Below, piece by piece: positions 8,877 through 18,115 of a stretch of 64,000 nt of DNA. The stretch lies in assembly GCF_009882935.1 (NCBI RefSeq), contig NZ_WTVA01000001.1, forward strand, positions 1 to 64,000. The letters run 5' to 3'. The stretch comes from Sneathiella chungangensis (GTDB lineage Bacteria; Pseudomonadota; Alphaproteobacteria; Sneathiellales; Sneathiellaceae). The position numbers and the translations under genes are program-made. Each line of letters starts with the position of its first letter. The first letter of the stretch is position 1. The notes beneath the pieces are model-generated. The model did not search any database, was not told the DNA's origin, and was given only the letters and a program-made list of their open reading frames with translations.

Positions 8877-10858
8877 TGACGGGGCCTGTGAATATGTCCG
8901 GCCTGTCAAGGGCCATGGTAACGGGAGAGATTGCGAACTGGGGTCCGGCCGGGGGCAACCTGCCGGATGTGACGGTTTATGACACCCTGCCCAAGCTGCT
9001 GCGCAAGAACGCGCAGGATGCCCCGAACGAGGTGGCGCAGCGCGAGAAGGATTTCGGCATCTGGAACGAGGTGACCTGGCGCGATTTCAACGATCATGTC
9101 TCGAAAATGGCGGTGGCCATGCGCGAGATGGGCGTTGAGGCCGGCGGTGTCGTCGCGCTGATCGGCGACAACCGGCCCGAATGGGTCTGGGGTGAGGTCG
9201 CGGCCCATGCGACCGGCGCGATGAGCATGGGGATCTACCGCGAGGCGCTTGAGGACGAAATCCTCTATCTGCTGAACTATACCAAGCCGCTGCTCGTCAT
9301 CGCCGAGGATGAAGAGCAGGTCGACAAGCTGCTGAACCTCGGGGATCGCATTCCCTATGTGCAGCGGATCGTCTATTCCGATCCGCGCGGCATGAGCAAA
9401 TATGACGATGAGCGGCTGTGGAACCTGGAGCGGTTCGAGGAAGCGGGGGCGGCGGCCCTGAAATCGGAGCCTGAGCTCTATGACCGGATGGTCGATGCGA
9501 CCAACGCCGAGGATGTCGCCATTCTCTGTACGACCTCGGGAACCACCTCCAATCCGAAGCTCGCGATGTGGCAGAGCCGGGCGTTTCTCGGCCATGCGGT
9601 GAATTACCTGAAGGCGGACCCGAAGGACAGTTCCGATGAATATCTGTCGATCCTGCCGCTGTCCTGGGTGATGGAGCAGATGTATGCGGTCGGCTGGAAC
9701 ATGATTGCCCGCATGACCGTCAATTTCCCCGAGGAGGAATCGACGGCGATGGCCGACATGCGCGAGATCGGCCCGAGTTTCGTTCTCCTGTCGCCGCGCG
9801 TCTGGGAAATCGTCGCGGCGGAGGTGCGGGCCCGCATGATGGAATCGACGCCCTGGAAACAGGCGATCTATTACTGGGCCGAGAAACGCGGCATGGAGGC
9901 CGTCAGCAAGGGCCAGAAAGACGGCCTGTCGGAATGGCTGCTGTTCCGGGCGCTGCGCGACCGCCTCGGTTTTTCGAACCTGAAATCGGCGGCGACCGGC
10001 GGCGCCGCGATGGGCCCCGAGATTTTCAAGTTTTTCCAGGCCATGGGCGTGCCGCTGAAACAGCTCTACGGACAGACCGAGGGGCTTGGCGCCTATACCA
10101 TCCACAAGAACGGCGCGGTCGATTACAACACCGTCGGCTTTCCGTTCCCCAACTGCACGCTGCAGGTCAAGGACCCGGATGTCGAGGGGGTCGGCGAAAT
10201 CCTCGTCAAGCATCCGCATATGATGCTCGGCTATTACAAGAACGAGGAGGCGACGCGGGAGGTGTTCGACGCGGAAGGCTACTTCCATACCGGCGATGCC
10301 GGCTATCTTGACGAGAACAAGCATCTGGTCGTCATCGACCGGATCAGTGACCTTGCGGAAACCTCCGAGGGCGTGCGCTTCTCGCCGCAGTTCATCGAGA
10401 ACAAGATCAAGTTCTCCACCTTCATCGCCGAGGCGGTGATCGTCGGCAAGGACCGGCCCTATCTGACGGCGATCATCTGCATCCGCTATCCCATCGTCTC
10501 GAAATGGGCGGAACAGAAACGGATCGCCTTCACCACCTATACCGACCTTGCCGCCCGTCCGGAAGTCTACGAGATGATGCGCGCCGAGGTGGAGCGGGTG
10601 AACGCCGACCTGCTGCCGGCGCAGCGGATCAAGAAATTCGTCCTGCTCTATAAGGAGCTCGATGCGGACGATGGCGAACTGACGCGGACGAAAAAGGTCC
10701 GCCGGAAGGTGATCGCGGAGAAATATGCCGACATTATCGGCAATCTCTATTCCGATACCGATTATGTCGACATCGACACCGTGATCAGCTTCCAGGATGG
10801 AACCAAGCAGAGAATCAAGACGAAGCTCAAAGTCGAAAAACTGGGAGATGCCGCATGA
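8876..10858 (+). CDS. AMP-dependent acyl-CoA ligase, long-chain type
   Basis: A 660-residue adenylate-forming enzyme activating a carboxylate to acyl-AMP and then acyl-CoA. The ATP loop TTSGTTSNPKL sits near residue 220, the aromatic-core motif YGQTEGLG near 400, the hinge region with YFHTGDAGYLDE near 470 and VIDRISDLAETSEG near 487. The length and insertions fit the Faa1/long-chain group. It overlaps the ATPase gene start-to-stop and overlaps the LivH-type permease gene by ATGA, so it is tightly co-translated with the importer. That coupling suggests it traps the imported carboxylate as a CoA ester. Substrate is not readable from sequence. Confidence 0.88.
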   Translation: MTGPVNMSGLSRAMVTGEIANWGPAGGNLPDVTVYDTLPKLLRKNAQDAPNEVAQREKDFGIWNEVTWRDFNDHVSKMAVAMREMGVEAGGVVALIGDNRPEWVWGEVAAHATGAMSMGIYREALEDEILYLLNYTKPLLVIAEDEEQVDKLLNLGDRIPYVQRIVYSDPRGMSKYDDERLWNLERFEEAGAAALKSEPELYDRMVDATNAEDVAILCTTSGTTSNPKLAMWQSRAFLGHAVNYLKADPKDSSDEYLSILPLSWVMEQMYAVGWNMIARMTVNFPEEESTAMADMREIGPSFVLLSPRVWEIVAAEVRARMMESTPWKQAIYYWAEKRGMEAVSKGQKDGLSEWLLFRALRDRLGFSNLKSAATGGAAMGPEIFKFFQAMGVPLKQLYGQTEGLGAYTIHKNGAVDYNTVGFPFPNCTLQVKDPDVEGVGEILVKHPHMMLGYYKNEEATREVFDAEGYFHTGDAGYLDENKHLVVIDRISDLAETSEGVRFSPQFIENKIKFSTFIAEAVIVGKDRPYLTAIICIRYPIVSKWAEQKRIAFTTYTDLAARPEVYEMMRAEVERVNADLLPAQRIKKFVLLYKELDADDGELTRTKKVRRKVIAEKYADIIGNLYSDTDYVDIDTVISFQDGTKQRIKTKLKVEKLGDAA

Positions 10859-11751
10859 ATACCGAACTTCTGCTCCAGCTTCTTGTCAATGGCGTGATCG
10901 TCGGCATGCTCTATGGCGTTGTCGCCATGTGTTTCGTGCTGATCTACAAATCGACGCAGGTCGTGAACTTCGCGCAAGGCGAATTCCTCGTGCTCGGCGG
11001 CTGGGTCTGCCTCTCCCTCGTCGTGCAGATGGGGCTGCCCTTCATCCTCGCCTTTATCTTCACCCTCGTCTTCATGGCGATCTTCGGCATCCTCGTCCAG
11101 CAGATCATCCTGCGGCCGCTGATCGGCGAGCCGATCATCTCGGTGATCATGGTGACGATCGGCCTGTCGATCTTCATGCAGTCGCTGATGAACTGGATTT
11201 TCGGCAATGACGCCAAGCGCTTCCCGGATATTTTCGGCTCGCTTTCCGTCATCACCATCGGCGGGCTCAATGTCGAGACGGCCTATGTGATGAGCCTGGT
11301 GCTGTCGCTGCTGATCATGGCGGTCTTCTACTTCTTCTTCCGCTTCACCCGGCACGGGCTGGCCATGCGGGCGACGGCCTTCAACCAGCAGATCGCCCAG
11401 TCGCTCGGCATTTCCGTCAAGCAGACCTTCGCCATGGCCTGGGCGATTTCGGCCCTGGTTTCGGGGGTTGCGGGCGTGGTGATGGGCATCGTCAGCGCGG
11501 TGTCGAACTCGCTCGCCTTCGTCGGCATCAAGGTGTTCCCGGCGGTGATTGTCGGCGGACTGGATTCGATCGTCGGCGCGGTGGTCGGCGGGTTGATCAT
11601 CGGCGTGCTTGAAAATCTCGCGGAATTTGCCGACGGCGAATATCTGCATATCGGCAACCTCTATACGATCGCGCCTTTCTACGTCCTGATCGTCATCCTC
11701 ATGATCAAGCCTTACGGCCTGTTCGGCACCAAAGACATCGAAAGGATCTAA
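10855..11751 (+). CDS. HAAT ABC transporter permease (LivH type)
   Basis: A 298-residue inner-membrane permease with about eight hydrophobic segments. The opening ELLLQLLVNGVIVGMLYGVVA, the motif VNFAQGEFLVLGG near residue 36 and the late ALVSGVAGVVMG and FVGIKVFPAVIVGGLDS stretches are LivH hallmarks. It pairs with the LivM-type gene 2 bp downstream. The ATG overlaps the ligase stop codon as ATGA, indicating translational coupling. Confidence 0.93.
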   Translation: MNTELLLQLLVNGVIVGMLYGVVAMCFVLIYKSTQVVNFAQGEFLVLGGWVCLSLVVQMGLPFILAFIFTLVFMAIFGILVQQIILRPLIGEPIISVIMVTIGLSIFMQSLMNWIFGNDAKRFPDIFGSLSVITIGGLNVETAYVMSLVLSLLIMAVFYFFFRFTRHGLAMRATAFNQQIAQSLGISVKQTFAMAWAISALVSGVAGVVMGIVSAVSNSLAFVGIKVFPAVIVGGLDSIVGAVVGGLIIGVLENLAEFADGEYLHIGNLYTIAPFYVLIVILMIKPYGLFGTKDIERI

Positions 11752-11753
11752 CC

Positions 11754-12818
11754 GTGGGTCACGTTCCAAATCCACGCCCCGCAGGCGATTTCCGCACCAG
11801 CTACATCGACGATGCGTCCCTGTTCAAGACACGGTTCGAGGGCCGGGCGGCGGTTGCGATCGTCGTCGCCCTCGCGGTCGCGGCCCCGTTTTTGAGCAAC
11901 TATATGCTGTCGCAGATGATCCTGATCGGCATCTACAGCATCGCCGCGCTCGGCCTGAATATCCTGGTCGGCATCACCGGACAGATTTCGCTCGGCCACG
12001 GCGCCTTCTTCGGCTTCGGCGCCTTCGCCAGCGCCTGGATCGTCAACAGCTTCGGCATTCCGGCGATCATCGCCATTCCGCTCGCCGGCGTGCTGACCAC
12101 CGCCATCGGCATGATCTTCGGCGTCCCGGCGGCGCGCATCAAGGGGCTGTATCTGGCCATCGCCACGCTGGCCTCGCAATTCATCCTCGAGGATTTCTTC
12201 GCCCGGGCCGACTGGTTTTCCGGCGGCGTCTATGGGTCGCTGGCGGCGCGGCCGTCGATCTTCGGCTTCGCCCTCGACACGGACCTGAGATATTTCTTCC
12301 TGGTCCTGTTCTGGACGGTGGTGTCGGTCGTTGCCGTCACCAACCTGCTGCGCAGCCGCGACGGGCGCGCGCTCGTCGCCGTGCGCGATCATTATCTCTC
12401 CGCCGAGATCATGGGCGTCAATCTCACGAAATACAGGATCCTGTCGTTCGGGATTTCGTCCTTCTTCGCCGGTCTCGCGGGCGCGCTGTTCGGCCATTAT
12501 CTGGAATTCGTCTCCGTCGAGGGATTCACCATCCTGCTGTCGATCCAGTTCCTGGCGATGATCATCATCGGCGGCCTGGGTTCGGTCTACGGCACCATTC
12601 TCGGCGTGATTTTCGTTCTGCTGCTGCCGCAGGTCATGGAAATGGCGGCGACTTCGGCGGCGGATCTGGTCCCGGCGCTTGCCTCGGGCAAGGCCTATAT
12701 CAAGGAAATGTCGGTCGGCGCGGCGATCATCCTGTTCCTGATCTTCGAGCCGGAAGGTCTCATCCATCGTTGGCGGGTTATTCGGGCGAGCTGGAAGCTC
12801 TTCCCGTTCGCACGGTAA
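11754..12818 (+). CDS. HAAT ABC transporter permease (LivM type)
   Basis: A 354-residue inner-membrane permease, the partner of the LivH-type protein. The family motif GINILVGITGQISLGHGAFFGFGA appears here as LNILVGITGQISLGHGA near residue 70. The conserved region YRILSFGISSFFAGLAGALFGHY and the loop IIIGGLGSVYGTILG follow. A GTG start 2 bp after the upstream stop is the only sensible choice. The ~35-residue N-terminal extension before the first membrane segment is polar and longer than usual. Confidence 0.92.
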   Translation: MGHVPNPRPAGDFRTSYIDDASLFKTRFEGRAAVAIVVALAVAAPFLSNYMLSQMILIGIYSIAALGLNILVGITGQISLGHGAFFGFGAFASAWIVNSFGIPAIIAIPLAGVLTTAIGMIFGVPAARIKGLYLAIATLASQFILEDFFARADWFSGGVYGSLAARPSIFGFALDTDLRYFFLVLFWTVVSVVAVTNLLRSRDGRALVAVRDHYLSAEIMGVNLTKYRILSFGISSFFAGLAGALFGHYLEFVSVEGFTILLSIQFLAMIIIGGLGSVYGTILGVIFVLLLPQVMEMAATSAADLVPALASGKAYIKEMSVGAAIILFLIFEPEGLIHRWRVIRASWKLFPFAR

Positions 12819-12861
12819 AAAAATGTTGAAGCAACTTTAAGTCTAACAAGGAGGAATGACA

Positions 12862-14088
12862 ATGAAGTTAAAATCACTCTCACTCGCGTTAATGGCCGGG
12901 AGCATGTTCGCGGCCAGCGCCCAGGCCGACTCGGTTTTCGTCGGCCATCTGGTGGATTATACCGGTCCGACGGCCTTCGTCGGAACGACCTACGGGCCCG
13001 GCGTTGCCGACGCCGTCAAATATATCAATGCCAACGGCGGTATCGACGGCACGACCATCGAGATTGAATCGATCGACTATGCCTACAAGGTGCCGGATGC
13101 CATCGCCAACTACAAACGCTGGCAGGGCAAGGGCATGGTCGCCATGCAGGGTTGGGGAACGGGCGATACCGAAGCCCTGATTTCCTTCGTCGCCAAGGAC
13201 GAGATCCCGGTCTATTCCGCGTCCTATTCCGCCCATCTGACGGACCCGACGGGGGCCAACCCGGCAACGAAAAAGCCGGCGCCCTATAACTTCTTCTACG
13301 GCCCGTCCTATTCCGACGCCTGCCGCGCGCTTGTCCAGTGGGCCGCGGGCGATGCCAAGAAGAAGGGCATAGAAAAGCCCATCTTCCTGCATACCGGGGA
13401 CAACCATCCCTATCCGAACGCCCCCAAGGAGGCCTGCGCCGCCTATGCGGAGGAACTTGGCATGACCGTCGCGACGCCGGTCGTCGTGCCGCTGAAGCCG
13501 GGTGATTTCAAGGCGCAATGCCTGACGATCAAGGAATCCGGCGCGCAGTATGTCTATATGGGCAACCTCGGCGGATCGGTGGTCTCGCTGCTGAAATCCT
13601 GCGGCACCGTCGGCGTTGACGTGAACTATATGGGCAATGTCTGGGCCGGCGACTACAAGACCGTCGAAAGCTCCGAGGCGAAGGAAATCATCTTCCCGTC
13701 CTCGACCCCCTTCTACGGCCAGGATGTTCCCGGCATGGAAACCGTCAAGGCCATTCTCGCCGGTGGCGGGGGTGAAGTCGGCGACCGCCCGACCCATCAC
13801 TATATCCGTGGCATCTGCTCCGCCTTCTATATGAAGGAAGCGATGGAATGGGCCAAGGCCAACGGCGGCATCACCGGTCCCAACATCAAGAAGGGCATGT
13901 ATGTGAAGAAGGACTGGGTTCCGGCCGGTCTTGAAGGCGTCTGCCTGCCGTCTACCTGGACGGAAAAGGACCATCGCGGCCTGATGACCGTCGCGATCAA
14001 CCGCGGTTCGTTCGAAAATGGCGAAGTCAAGATCGAACGGATCGAGGAAGTCCATCTGCCGCGCCGGGACGACTGGCTGGGTCAGTAA
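12862..14088 (+). CDS. HAAT ABC transporter periplasmic substrate-binding protein
   Basis: A 408-residue secreted binding protein. A Sec signal peptide (residues 1-~22) ends at SAQA before DSVFVGHLVDYTGPTAF, the start of the type I periplasmic binding fold (Peripla_BP_6). The ATG at 12862 is preferred over the one at 12856, since AAGGAGG at 12848-12854 is 7 bp from the former and 1 bp from the latter. Cysteines in the mature part (AACAAYAEEL, KAQCLTI, LKSCGT) could form disulfides. It sits inside the operon after LivM. Ligand unknown; the neighbouring CoA ligases point to a carboxylate rather than an amino acid. Confidence 0.9.
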   Translation: MKLKSLSLALMAGSMFAASAQADSVFVGHLVDYTGPTAFVGTTYGPGVADAVKYINANGGIDGTTIEIESIDYAYKVPDAIANYKRWQGKGMVAMQGWGTGDTEALISFVAKDEIPVYSASYSAHLTDPTGANPATKKPAPYNFFYGPSYSDACRALVQWAAGDAKKKGIEKPIFLHTGDNHPYPNAPKEACAAYAEELGMTVATPVVVPLKPGDFKAQCLTIKESGAQYVYMGNLGGSVVSLLKSCGTVGVDVNYMGNVWAGDYKTVESSEAKEIIFPSSTPFYGQDVPGMETVKAILAGGGGEVGDRPTHHYIRGICSAFYMKEAMEWAKANGGITGPNIKKGMYVKKDWVPAGLEGVCLPSTWTEKDHRGLMTVAINRGSFENGEVKIERIEEVHLPRRDDWLGQ

Positions 14089-14141
14089 TCGGGCCCGGTG
14101 GACCGGTAACCGTAATCTCAGAACGTAAACAGGGTAGGATA

Positions 14142-14996
14142 ATGTCAGCAGAAATTGAAACTGTAGTCAGCGAGGGAGCGGCAGGTGATGCTGCGTCAGG
14201 CGTTGCCGATGACGTTATCCTCTCTGTGAACAATGTCGAGGTCGTCTTCAACGAAGTGATCCTCGTCCTGAGAGGGCTTAATCTCAAGGCAAGGCGGGGC
14301 AAGATAACCGCCTTGCTTGGAACCAACGGCGCGGGGAAATCGACCTCGCTCAAGGCGATCACCAATCTTCTGGCAATGGAGGATGGCGAGGTGACGCGCG
14401 GTTCCATCGAATATGAAGGACAGAATGTCACCCATGTCGGGCCGGAAAAACTGGTCCGGCAGGGGATCTTCCTGGTCATGGAGGGACGCGGCATTCTTCA
14501 GGACATGACGGTGACGGAAAATCTGCGGCTCGGCGCCTATTCGCGCCCCAAGGTCAATATGAAATCCGAAATCGAGCGGGTCTATTCCTATTTCCCCCGG
14601 TTGCAGGAACGAACCGGGCTTGCCGGCTATCTGTCCGGCGGCGAACAGCAGATGCTGGCAATCGGCCGCGCCCTGATGGCGGAGCCGAAGCTGATCCTGA
14701 TGGACGAGCCGTCGATGGGCCTGTCGCCGCGGCTGGTGAAGGAGGTTTTCGAGATCATCCAGCGGCTGAACAAGGAACTCGGCATCACCATCCTGCTGGT
14801 CGAGCAGAACGCGAAAATGGCGCTGAAAATCGCCGATGACGCCTACATCATGGAAAACGGCAAGATCGTCCTCGACGGCAGTGCCGAAGAGCTGATGGAG
14901 AATGAGGACGTCAAGGAATTCTACCTCGGTGGCGGCGGCGAGCGGCGCTCCTTCAAGAATCTCAAAAGTTTCAAACGGCGCAAACGATGGCTCTAG
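14142..14996 (+). CDS. HAAT ABC transporter ATP-binding protein (LivF type)
   Basis: A 284-residue ATPase, the second of the importer. After a polar 25-residue N-terminal extension come Walker A GTNGAGKST (~64), the LivF-style Q-loop region FLVMEGRGILQDMTV, signature YLSGGEQQMLAIGRA, Walker B LILMDEPSMGLSP and switch region LLVEQNAKMAL. The end is basic (KSFKRRKRW). Both extensions are longer than in LivF. It is 53 bp after the binding-protein gene and 10 bp before the next ligase. Confidence 0.92.
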   Translation: MSAEIETVVSEGAAGDAASGVADDVILSVNNVEVVFNEVILVLRGLNLKARRGKITALLGTNGAGKSTSLKAITNLLAMEDGEVTRGSIEYEGQNVTHVGPEKLVRQGIFLVMEGRGILQDMTVTENLRLGAYSRPKVNMKSEIERVYSYFPRLQERTGLAGYLSGGEQQMLAIGRALMAEPKLILMDEPSMGLSPRLVKEVFEIIQRLNKELGITILLVEQNAKMALKIADDAYIMENGKIVLDGSAEELMENEDVKEFYLGGGGERRSFKNLKSFKRRKRWL

Positions 14997-15006
14997 GAAA
15001 ATGACA

Positions 15007-16248
15007 ATGAACAAGACAGCCGGAAAAAGCGGCGGCCACGGCGCACGCGCCGACGAACAGGACCTGCTGGCGAAGCTCCGGGCGCAGATCCGCAATGCCA
15101 AGGAAAATTCGCCCTACTGGTCGGCGACGCTGGCCGATATTGAGGCCGACTCCCTTGCCACGCTCGCCGATATCGGGCAGCTGCCGGTGCTGCGCAAGTC
15201 GCAGCTCATCGCGCTGCAGTCCGAACGTTATCTTGGCGATCTGGCAACCCGGAATTCCGGCCGGCCGAGCCATGTCTTCTTCTCGCCGGGACCGATTGTC
15301 GAGCCCGAACCGATCGCCGCGAAAGACGCCTGGCGGATGTCGGCGGCGCTGCTGAACGCCGGTTTCAAGCCCGAGGATACGGCGGCCAACTGCTTCAGCT
15401 ACCATCTCACGCCCGCCGGACTGATGTTCGACCAGGCGCTGCAGGTGGTCGGCTGCACGATCTTTCCCGCCGGCGTCCAGCGGGTCGAGACATTGATCGA
15501 CGCGTTTCACCAGCTGTCGGTCACGGCCTATGTCGGCACGCCCGATTTCCTCAAGATCATCCTGGAAAAGGCTGACGATCTCGGCCGGCCGATCGGCACC
15601 GTGCGCAAGGCCATGGTCTCCGGCGGCGCCCTGTTTCCAGAATTGAAGGACTGGTACATCCAGCGCGGCATCCGCGTGAAGCAAAGCTACGGCACGGCCG
15701 AGCTCGGGCTCATCGCCTATGAGACCGAGGATGACGAACCGGGCATGCGGGTCGCCGATGACTGCATCGTCGAGATTGTCCGCCCCGGCTCGAACGAGGC
15801 GGTGGAGGATGGCGAGGTGGGCGAGGTTGTCGTCACCACCTTCGATCCGCATTATCCGCTGATCCGCTTCGGCACTGGCGATCTGTCGGCCATCGTCACG
15901 CCCGCGCCGCCGCCGGGAACGGCGGGCAGGCGGCTTAAGGGCTGGATGGGGCGCGCCGACCAGACGACGAAGATCAAGGGGATGTTCGTTCATCCCGGAC
16001 AGGTCGAGAAGGCGATGCGGCAGATACCCGGGGCGCTCAAGGTGCGCGTCGAGGTCCGGCTGGTCGATGGTCGGGACCAGATGCTGTTCCTCTGCGAACG
16101 CGAAGACCAGTCGCAACGCTTCATCGCCGACATCAAGGAGATCGTCAAGGCCGAATGCCGCGTCAACGGCGAAATCCGCATCGTCCCCCCGAAAAGCCTG
16201 CCCAATGACGGCAAGGTGATCGACGATCTGCGCGCCGTCGGCGTCTGA
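15007..16248 (+). CDS. Phenylacetate-CoA-ligase-like protein (PaaK family)
   Basis: A 413-residue member of the PaaK branch of adenylate-forming enzymes. It retains the core motifs: SYGTAELG (~232), RFGTGDLS (~289), GRADQTTKIKGMFVHP (~317) and the closing NDGKVIDD with the catalytic-type Lys. The usual phosphate loop SSGTTGKP is replaced by FFSPGPIVEPEP, so the ATP grip is altered. The ATG at 15007 has AGGA 8 bp ahead; the ATG at 15001 is too close. This is the last gene of the transporter operon. It probably acts on the imported compound or has become a binding protein; activity is uncertain. Confidence 0.82.
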   Translation: MNKTAGKSGGHGARADEQDLLAKLRAQIRNAKENSPYWSATLADIEADSLATLADIGQLPVLRKSQLIALQSERYLGDLATRNSGRPSHVFFSPGPIVEPEPIAAKDAWRMSAALLNAGFKPEDTAANCFSYHLTPAGLMFDQALQVVGCTIFPAGVQRVETLIDAFHQLSVTAYVGTPDFLKIILEKADDLGRPIGTVRKAMVSGGALFPELKDWYIQRGIRVKQSYGTAELGLIAYETEDDEPGMRVADDCIVEIVRPGSNEAVEDGEVGEVVVTTFDPHYPLIRFGTGDLSAIVTPAPPPGTAGRRLKGWMGRADQTTKIKGMFVHPGQVEKAMRQIPGALKVRVEVRLVDGRDQMLFLCEREDQSQRFIADIKEIVKAECRVNGEIRIVPPKSLPNDGKVIDDLRAVGV

Positions 16249-16260
16249 TACCCGCCCGCG

Positions 16261-16698
16261 TTAGGTTCCGCTGGTGACTTTGGTGATCCGGCTCATGATG
16301 AAGTCCCGGGCCTGGTCGTAATCGGGCGTCGAAAAAGCCTCCGCGTGGATTGCTTTGGTGTCGGCGACCGCCTCCATCAGGCGATTGACGGGGGCAATGG
16401 AGTCATCGGGGGTGACGGAGACGGTAAAGACGCGCCGGATGCCGGCCTCGCGGAAAATATCCCCGAAATAGAGCAGCTGGACATAGGTGATGACGCTGTC
16501 ATGGTTGTCGCGGTTATCGAAGATGGAGAAGAAATTTTCGCTTGTGTTGAGGTCCAGCGCGAATTTGATGAAGGGAAACCGTTCTTCCTTGCCCACGGTG
16601 CCCATGATCCTGGCGGCATGGATATACTCGCCATGATACTCATAGGTGACATAGGTCAGATTCCGGGACGAGCCGGACGATATCTTGCGCCATTCCAT
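16261..16698 (-). CDS. Hypothetical protein, 145 aa
   Basis: I do not recognise this protein. It has no signal peptide or membrane segment and reads as a compact soluble alpha/beta domain (FALDLNTSENFFSIFDNRD, ITYVQLLYFGDIFREAG). The frame shows normal codon bias for the region. It ends 12 bp from the PaaK-like gene, convergently. No strong ribosome-binding site precedes the ATG at 16698. The next upstream gene on the same strand is the CDF exporter, about 100 bp away. Confidence 0.65.
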   Translation of the reverse strand: MEWRKISSGSSRNLTYVTYEYHGEYIHAARIMGTVGKEERFPFIKFALDLNTSENFFSIFDNRDNHDSVITYVQLLYFGDIFREAGIRRVFTVSVTPDDSIAPVNRLMEAVADTKAIHAEAFSTPDYDQARDFIMSRITKVTSGT

Positions 16699-16799
16699 TT
16701 GCGAACTGGGCCCTCAACTAATGGTAGATAAAAATCACTCTATCGGCAGATGGCACCGCTGGCAACACGGCGCTGCGCCGCCTCCGGCTGCGTATCCGC

Positions 16800-17462
16800 T
16801 TACGAGGCGGATATTTCCGCAAAGTTGTCCTTTGCGCGCAGTTCGGCAATTGCCTGCCTGATGATGATTGTGGCGCCCTGCAGGGCAAGCGCCGCGATGA
16901 TGATGGCGACGGCGATATCCGGCCATCCCGTGCCGGTGCTGAAGACGCCGAGAGCCGCCAGCAATACCGCCAGATTGCCGAGAACGTCATTGCGCGTGCA
17001 AATCCAGGCGGATCGCATATTCGCATCGCCGTCGCGATGCCGCCATAGCAGCCAGAAGGAGAGCGCATTGGCAATCAAAGCGGTCATGCCGATGCCACCC
17101 ATAGTCATGGCTCCGGGCAAGGTCCCCTCGAGGATATGCCACAAAGTGATACCAAGAACCCAGACACCGAAGAGCGCCATCGTCGCGCCCTTGATGAGGG
17201 CAGCGCGGGCACGGTAGCTCAGCGCCATGCCGACGACAATCAGGCTTATTGCGTAATTGGCGGCATCGCCGAAGAAGTCCAGCGCGTCTGCCAGCAGCGA
17301 GACGGAACCCGACATGAGACCCGCGCCAATTTCAACGATGAACATGACCGCGTTGATCGTTAGCACAGCCCACAACACACGCCGATAGATGGCCTGCTCG
17401 CGCGGATCGTCGCCGATGTTCTGTTCCTGGTGGCCGCAGCAATGCGTACCCATATCCATCAT
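16800..17462 (-). CDS. Cation diffusion facilitator (CDF) metal exporter, short form
   Basis: A 220-residue inner-membrane protein with six predicted segments and almost no C-terminal cytoplasmic domain, as in short CzcD-like proteins. Metal-site positions are ADALDFFGDA in segment 2 (DxxxD) and TRNDVLGN in segment 5. The N-terminal CCGHQEQ offers extra Cys/His ligands. It should export a divalent cation such as Zn(II), Cd(II) or Co(II) using proton exchange. It is divergent from a MerR gene, with a textbook MerR-type promoter between them, so metal induction is strongly implied. Confidence 0.9.
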   Translation of the reverse strand: MMDMGTHCCGHQEQNIGDDPREQAIYRRVLWAVLTINAVMFIVEIGAGLMSGSVSLLADALDFFGDAANYAISLIVVGMALSYRARAALIKGATMALFGVWVLGITLWHILEGTLPGAMTMGGIGMTALIANALSFWLLWRHRDGDANMRSAWICTRNDVLGNLAVLLAALGVFSTGTGWPDIAVAIIIAALALQGATIIIRQAIAELRAKDNFAEISAS

Positions 17463-17491
17463 TCACTTTCTTTTGTCGTCCTGGTTATCCA

Positions 17492-17522
17492 TATATAAAC
17501 CCTGTAGCAACTATAGGGTCAA
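17492..17522 (-). promoter_or_regulatory. MerR-type metal-responsive promoter and operator
   Basis: Reading on the minus strand, -35 TTGACC (17522-17517) and -10 TATATA (17497-17492) are separated by 19 bp, the over-long spacer of MerR-controlled promoters. Within it lies the dyad ACCCTATAG-TTG-CTACAGGGT (17519-17499), centred in the spacer. This drives the CDF exporter. Confidence 0.82.
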
Positions 17523-17525
17523 GCC

Positions 17526-17948
17526 ATGGGTAATATGACGATCGGCCGACTGGGACGGGAAACCTCGACCAAGGTTGAAACCATTCGCTATTACGAGAAA
17601 ATCGGGCTGCTGCCGGAGCCGCGCCGCACGGCAGCGAATTACCGGGTTTACACGGACGCCCATCTCAATTTGCTGGGATTCATCCGGCGCGCCCGGGAAC
17701 TCGGCTTTTCGATCGACGATATTCGGGACCTGCTGAGGCTCGCCGCCCATGGTGAGGCGCCCTGCGACGATATCGACAGGATCGCCGCGCAGCATCTGGA
17801 GACGACGGAGAAAAAGATCGCGTTGCTGATGCAATTGAGACGTGAGCTTCGGGACACGCTGGAGTCCTGTAAGGGCGGTCGGGTTGCCGAATGCAAGGTG
17901 ATAGTGGCGCTATCTCCCGAACCCAGAGGCGGCCAAACCGGAGCTTGA
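17526..17948 (+). CDS. MerR-family metal-responsive regulator
   Basis: A 140-residue dimeric activator. The N-terminal winged helix (MTIGRLGRETSTKVETIRYY, KIGLLPEPRR) is followed by the dimerisation coiled coil. Metal-binding candidates are Cys80, Cys115 and Cys123. A Cys at position ~80, from the partner chain, is the trait of divalent-metal (Zn/Cd/Pb) sensors; Cu(I) sensors have Ser there. The gene begins 7 bp from the operator it is expected to bind. Translation could also start at the in-frame ATG at 17535, which lies closer to the conserved N-terminus. Confidence 0.9.
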   Translation: MGNMTIGRLGRETSTKVETIRYYEKIGLLPEPRRTAANYRVYTDAHLNLLGFIRRARELGFSIDDIRDLLRLAAHGEAPCDDIDRIAAQHLETTEKKIALLMQLRRELRDTLESCKGGRVAECKVIVALSPEPRGGQTGA

Positions 17949-18115
17949 GCACGGAGCGCGGCGGCGCAGTGCTCCTGTGGGCGGCGCCTATACCAGACCC
18001 GCCTCCCGACCGCTTGCAGATGCGCCGTATTTGCCCGCACCCCTGCGGCCTCGGAGTATCTGCACCTGCCGGGAAGGGGGACATAGGGGAATATGATAGA
18101 TAACAAACGGTTTCG

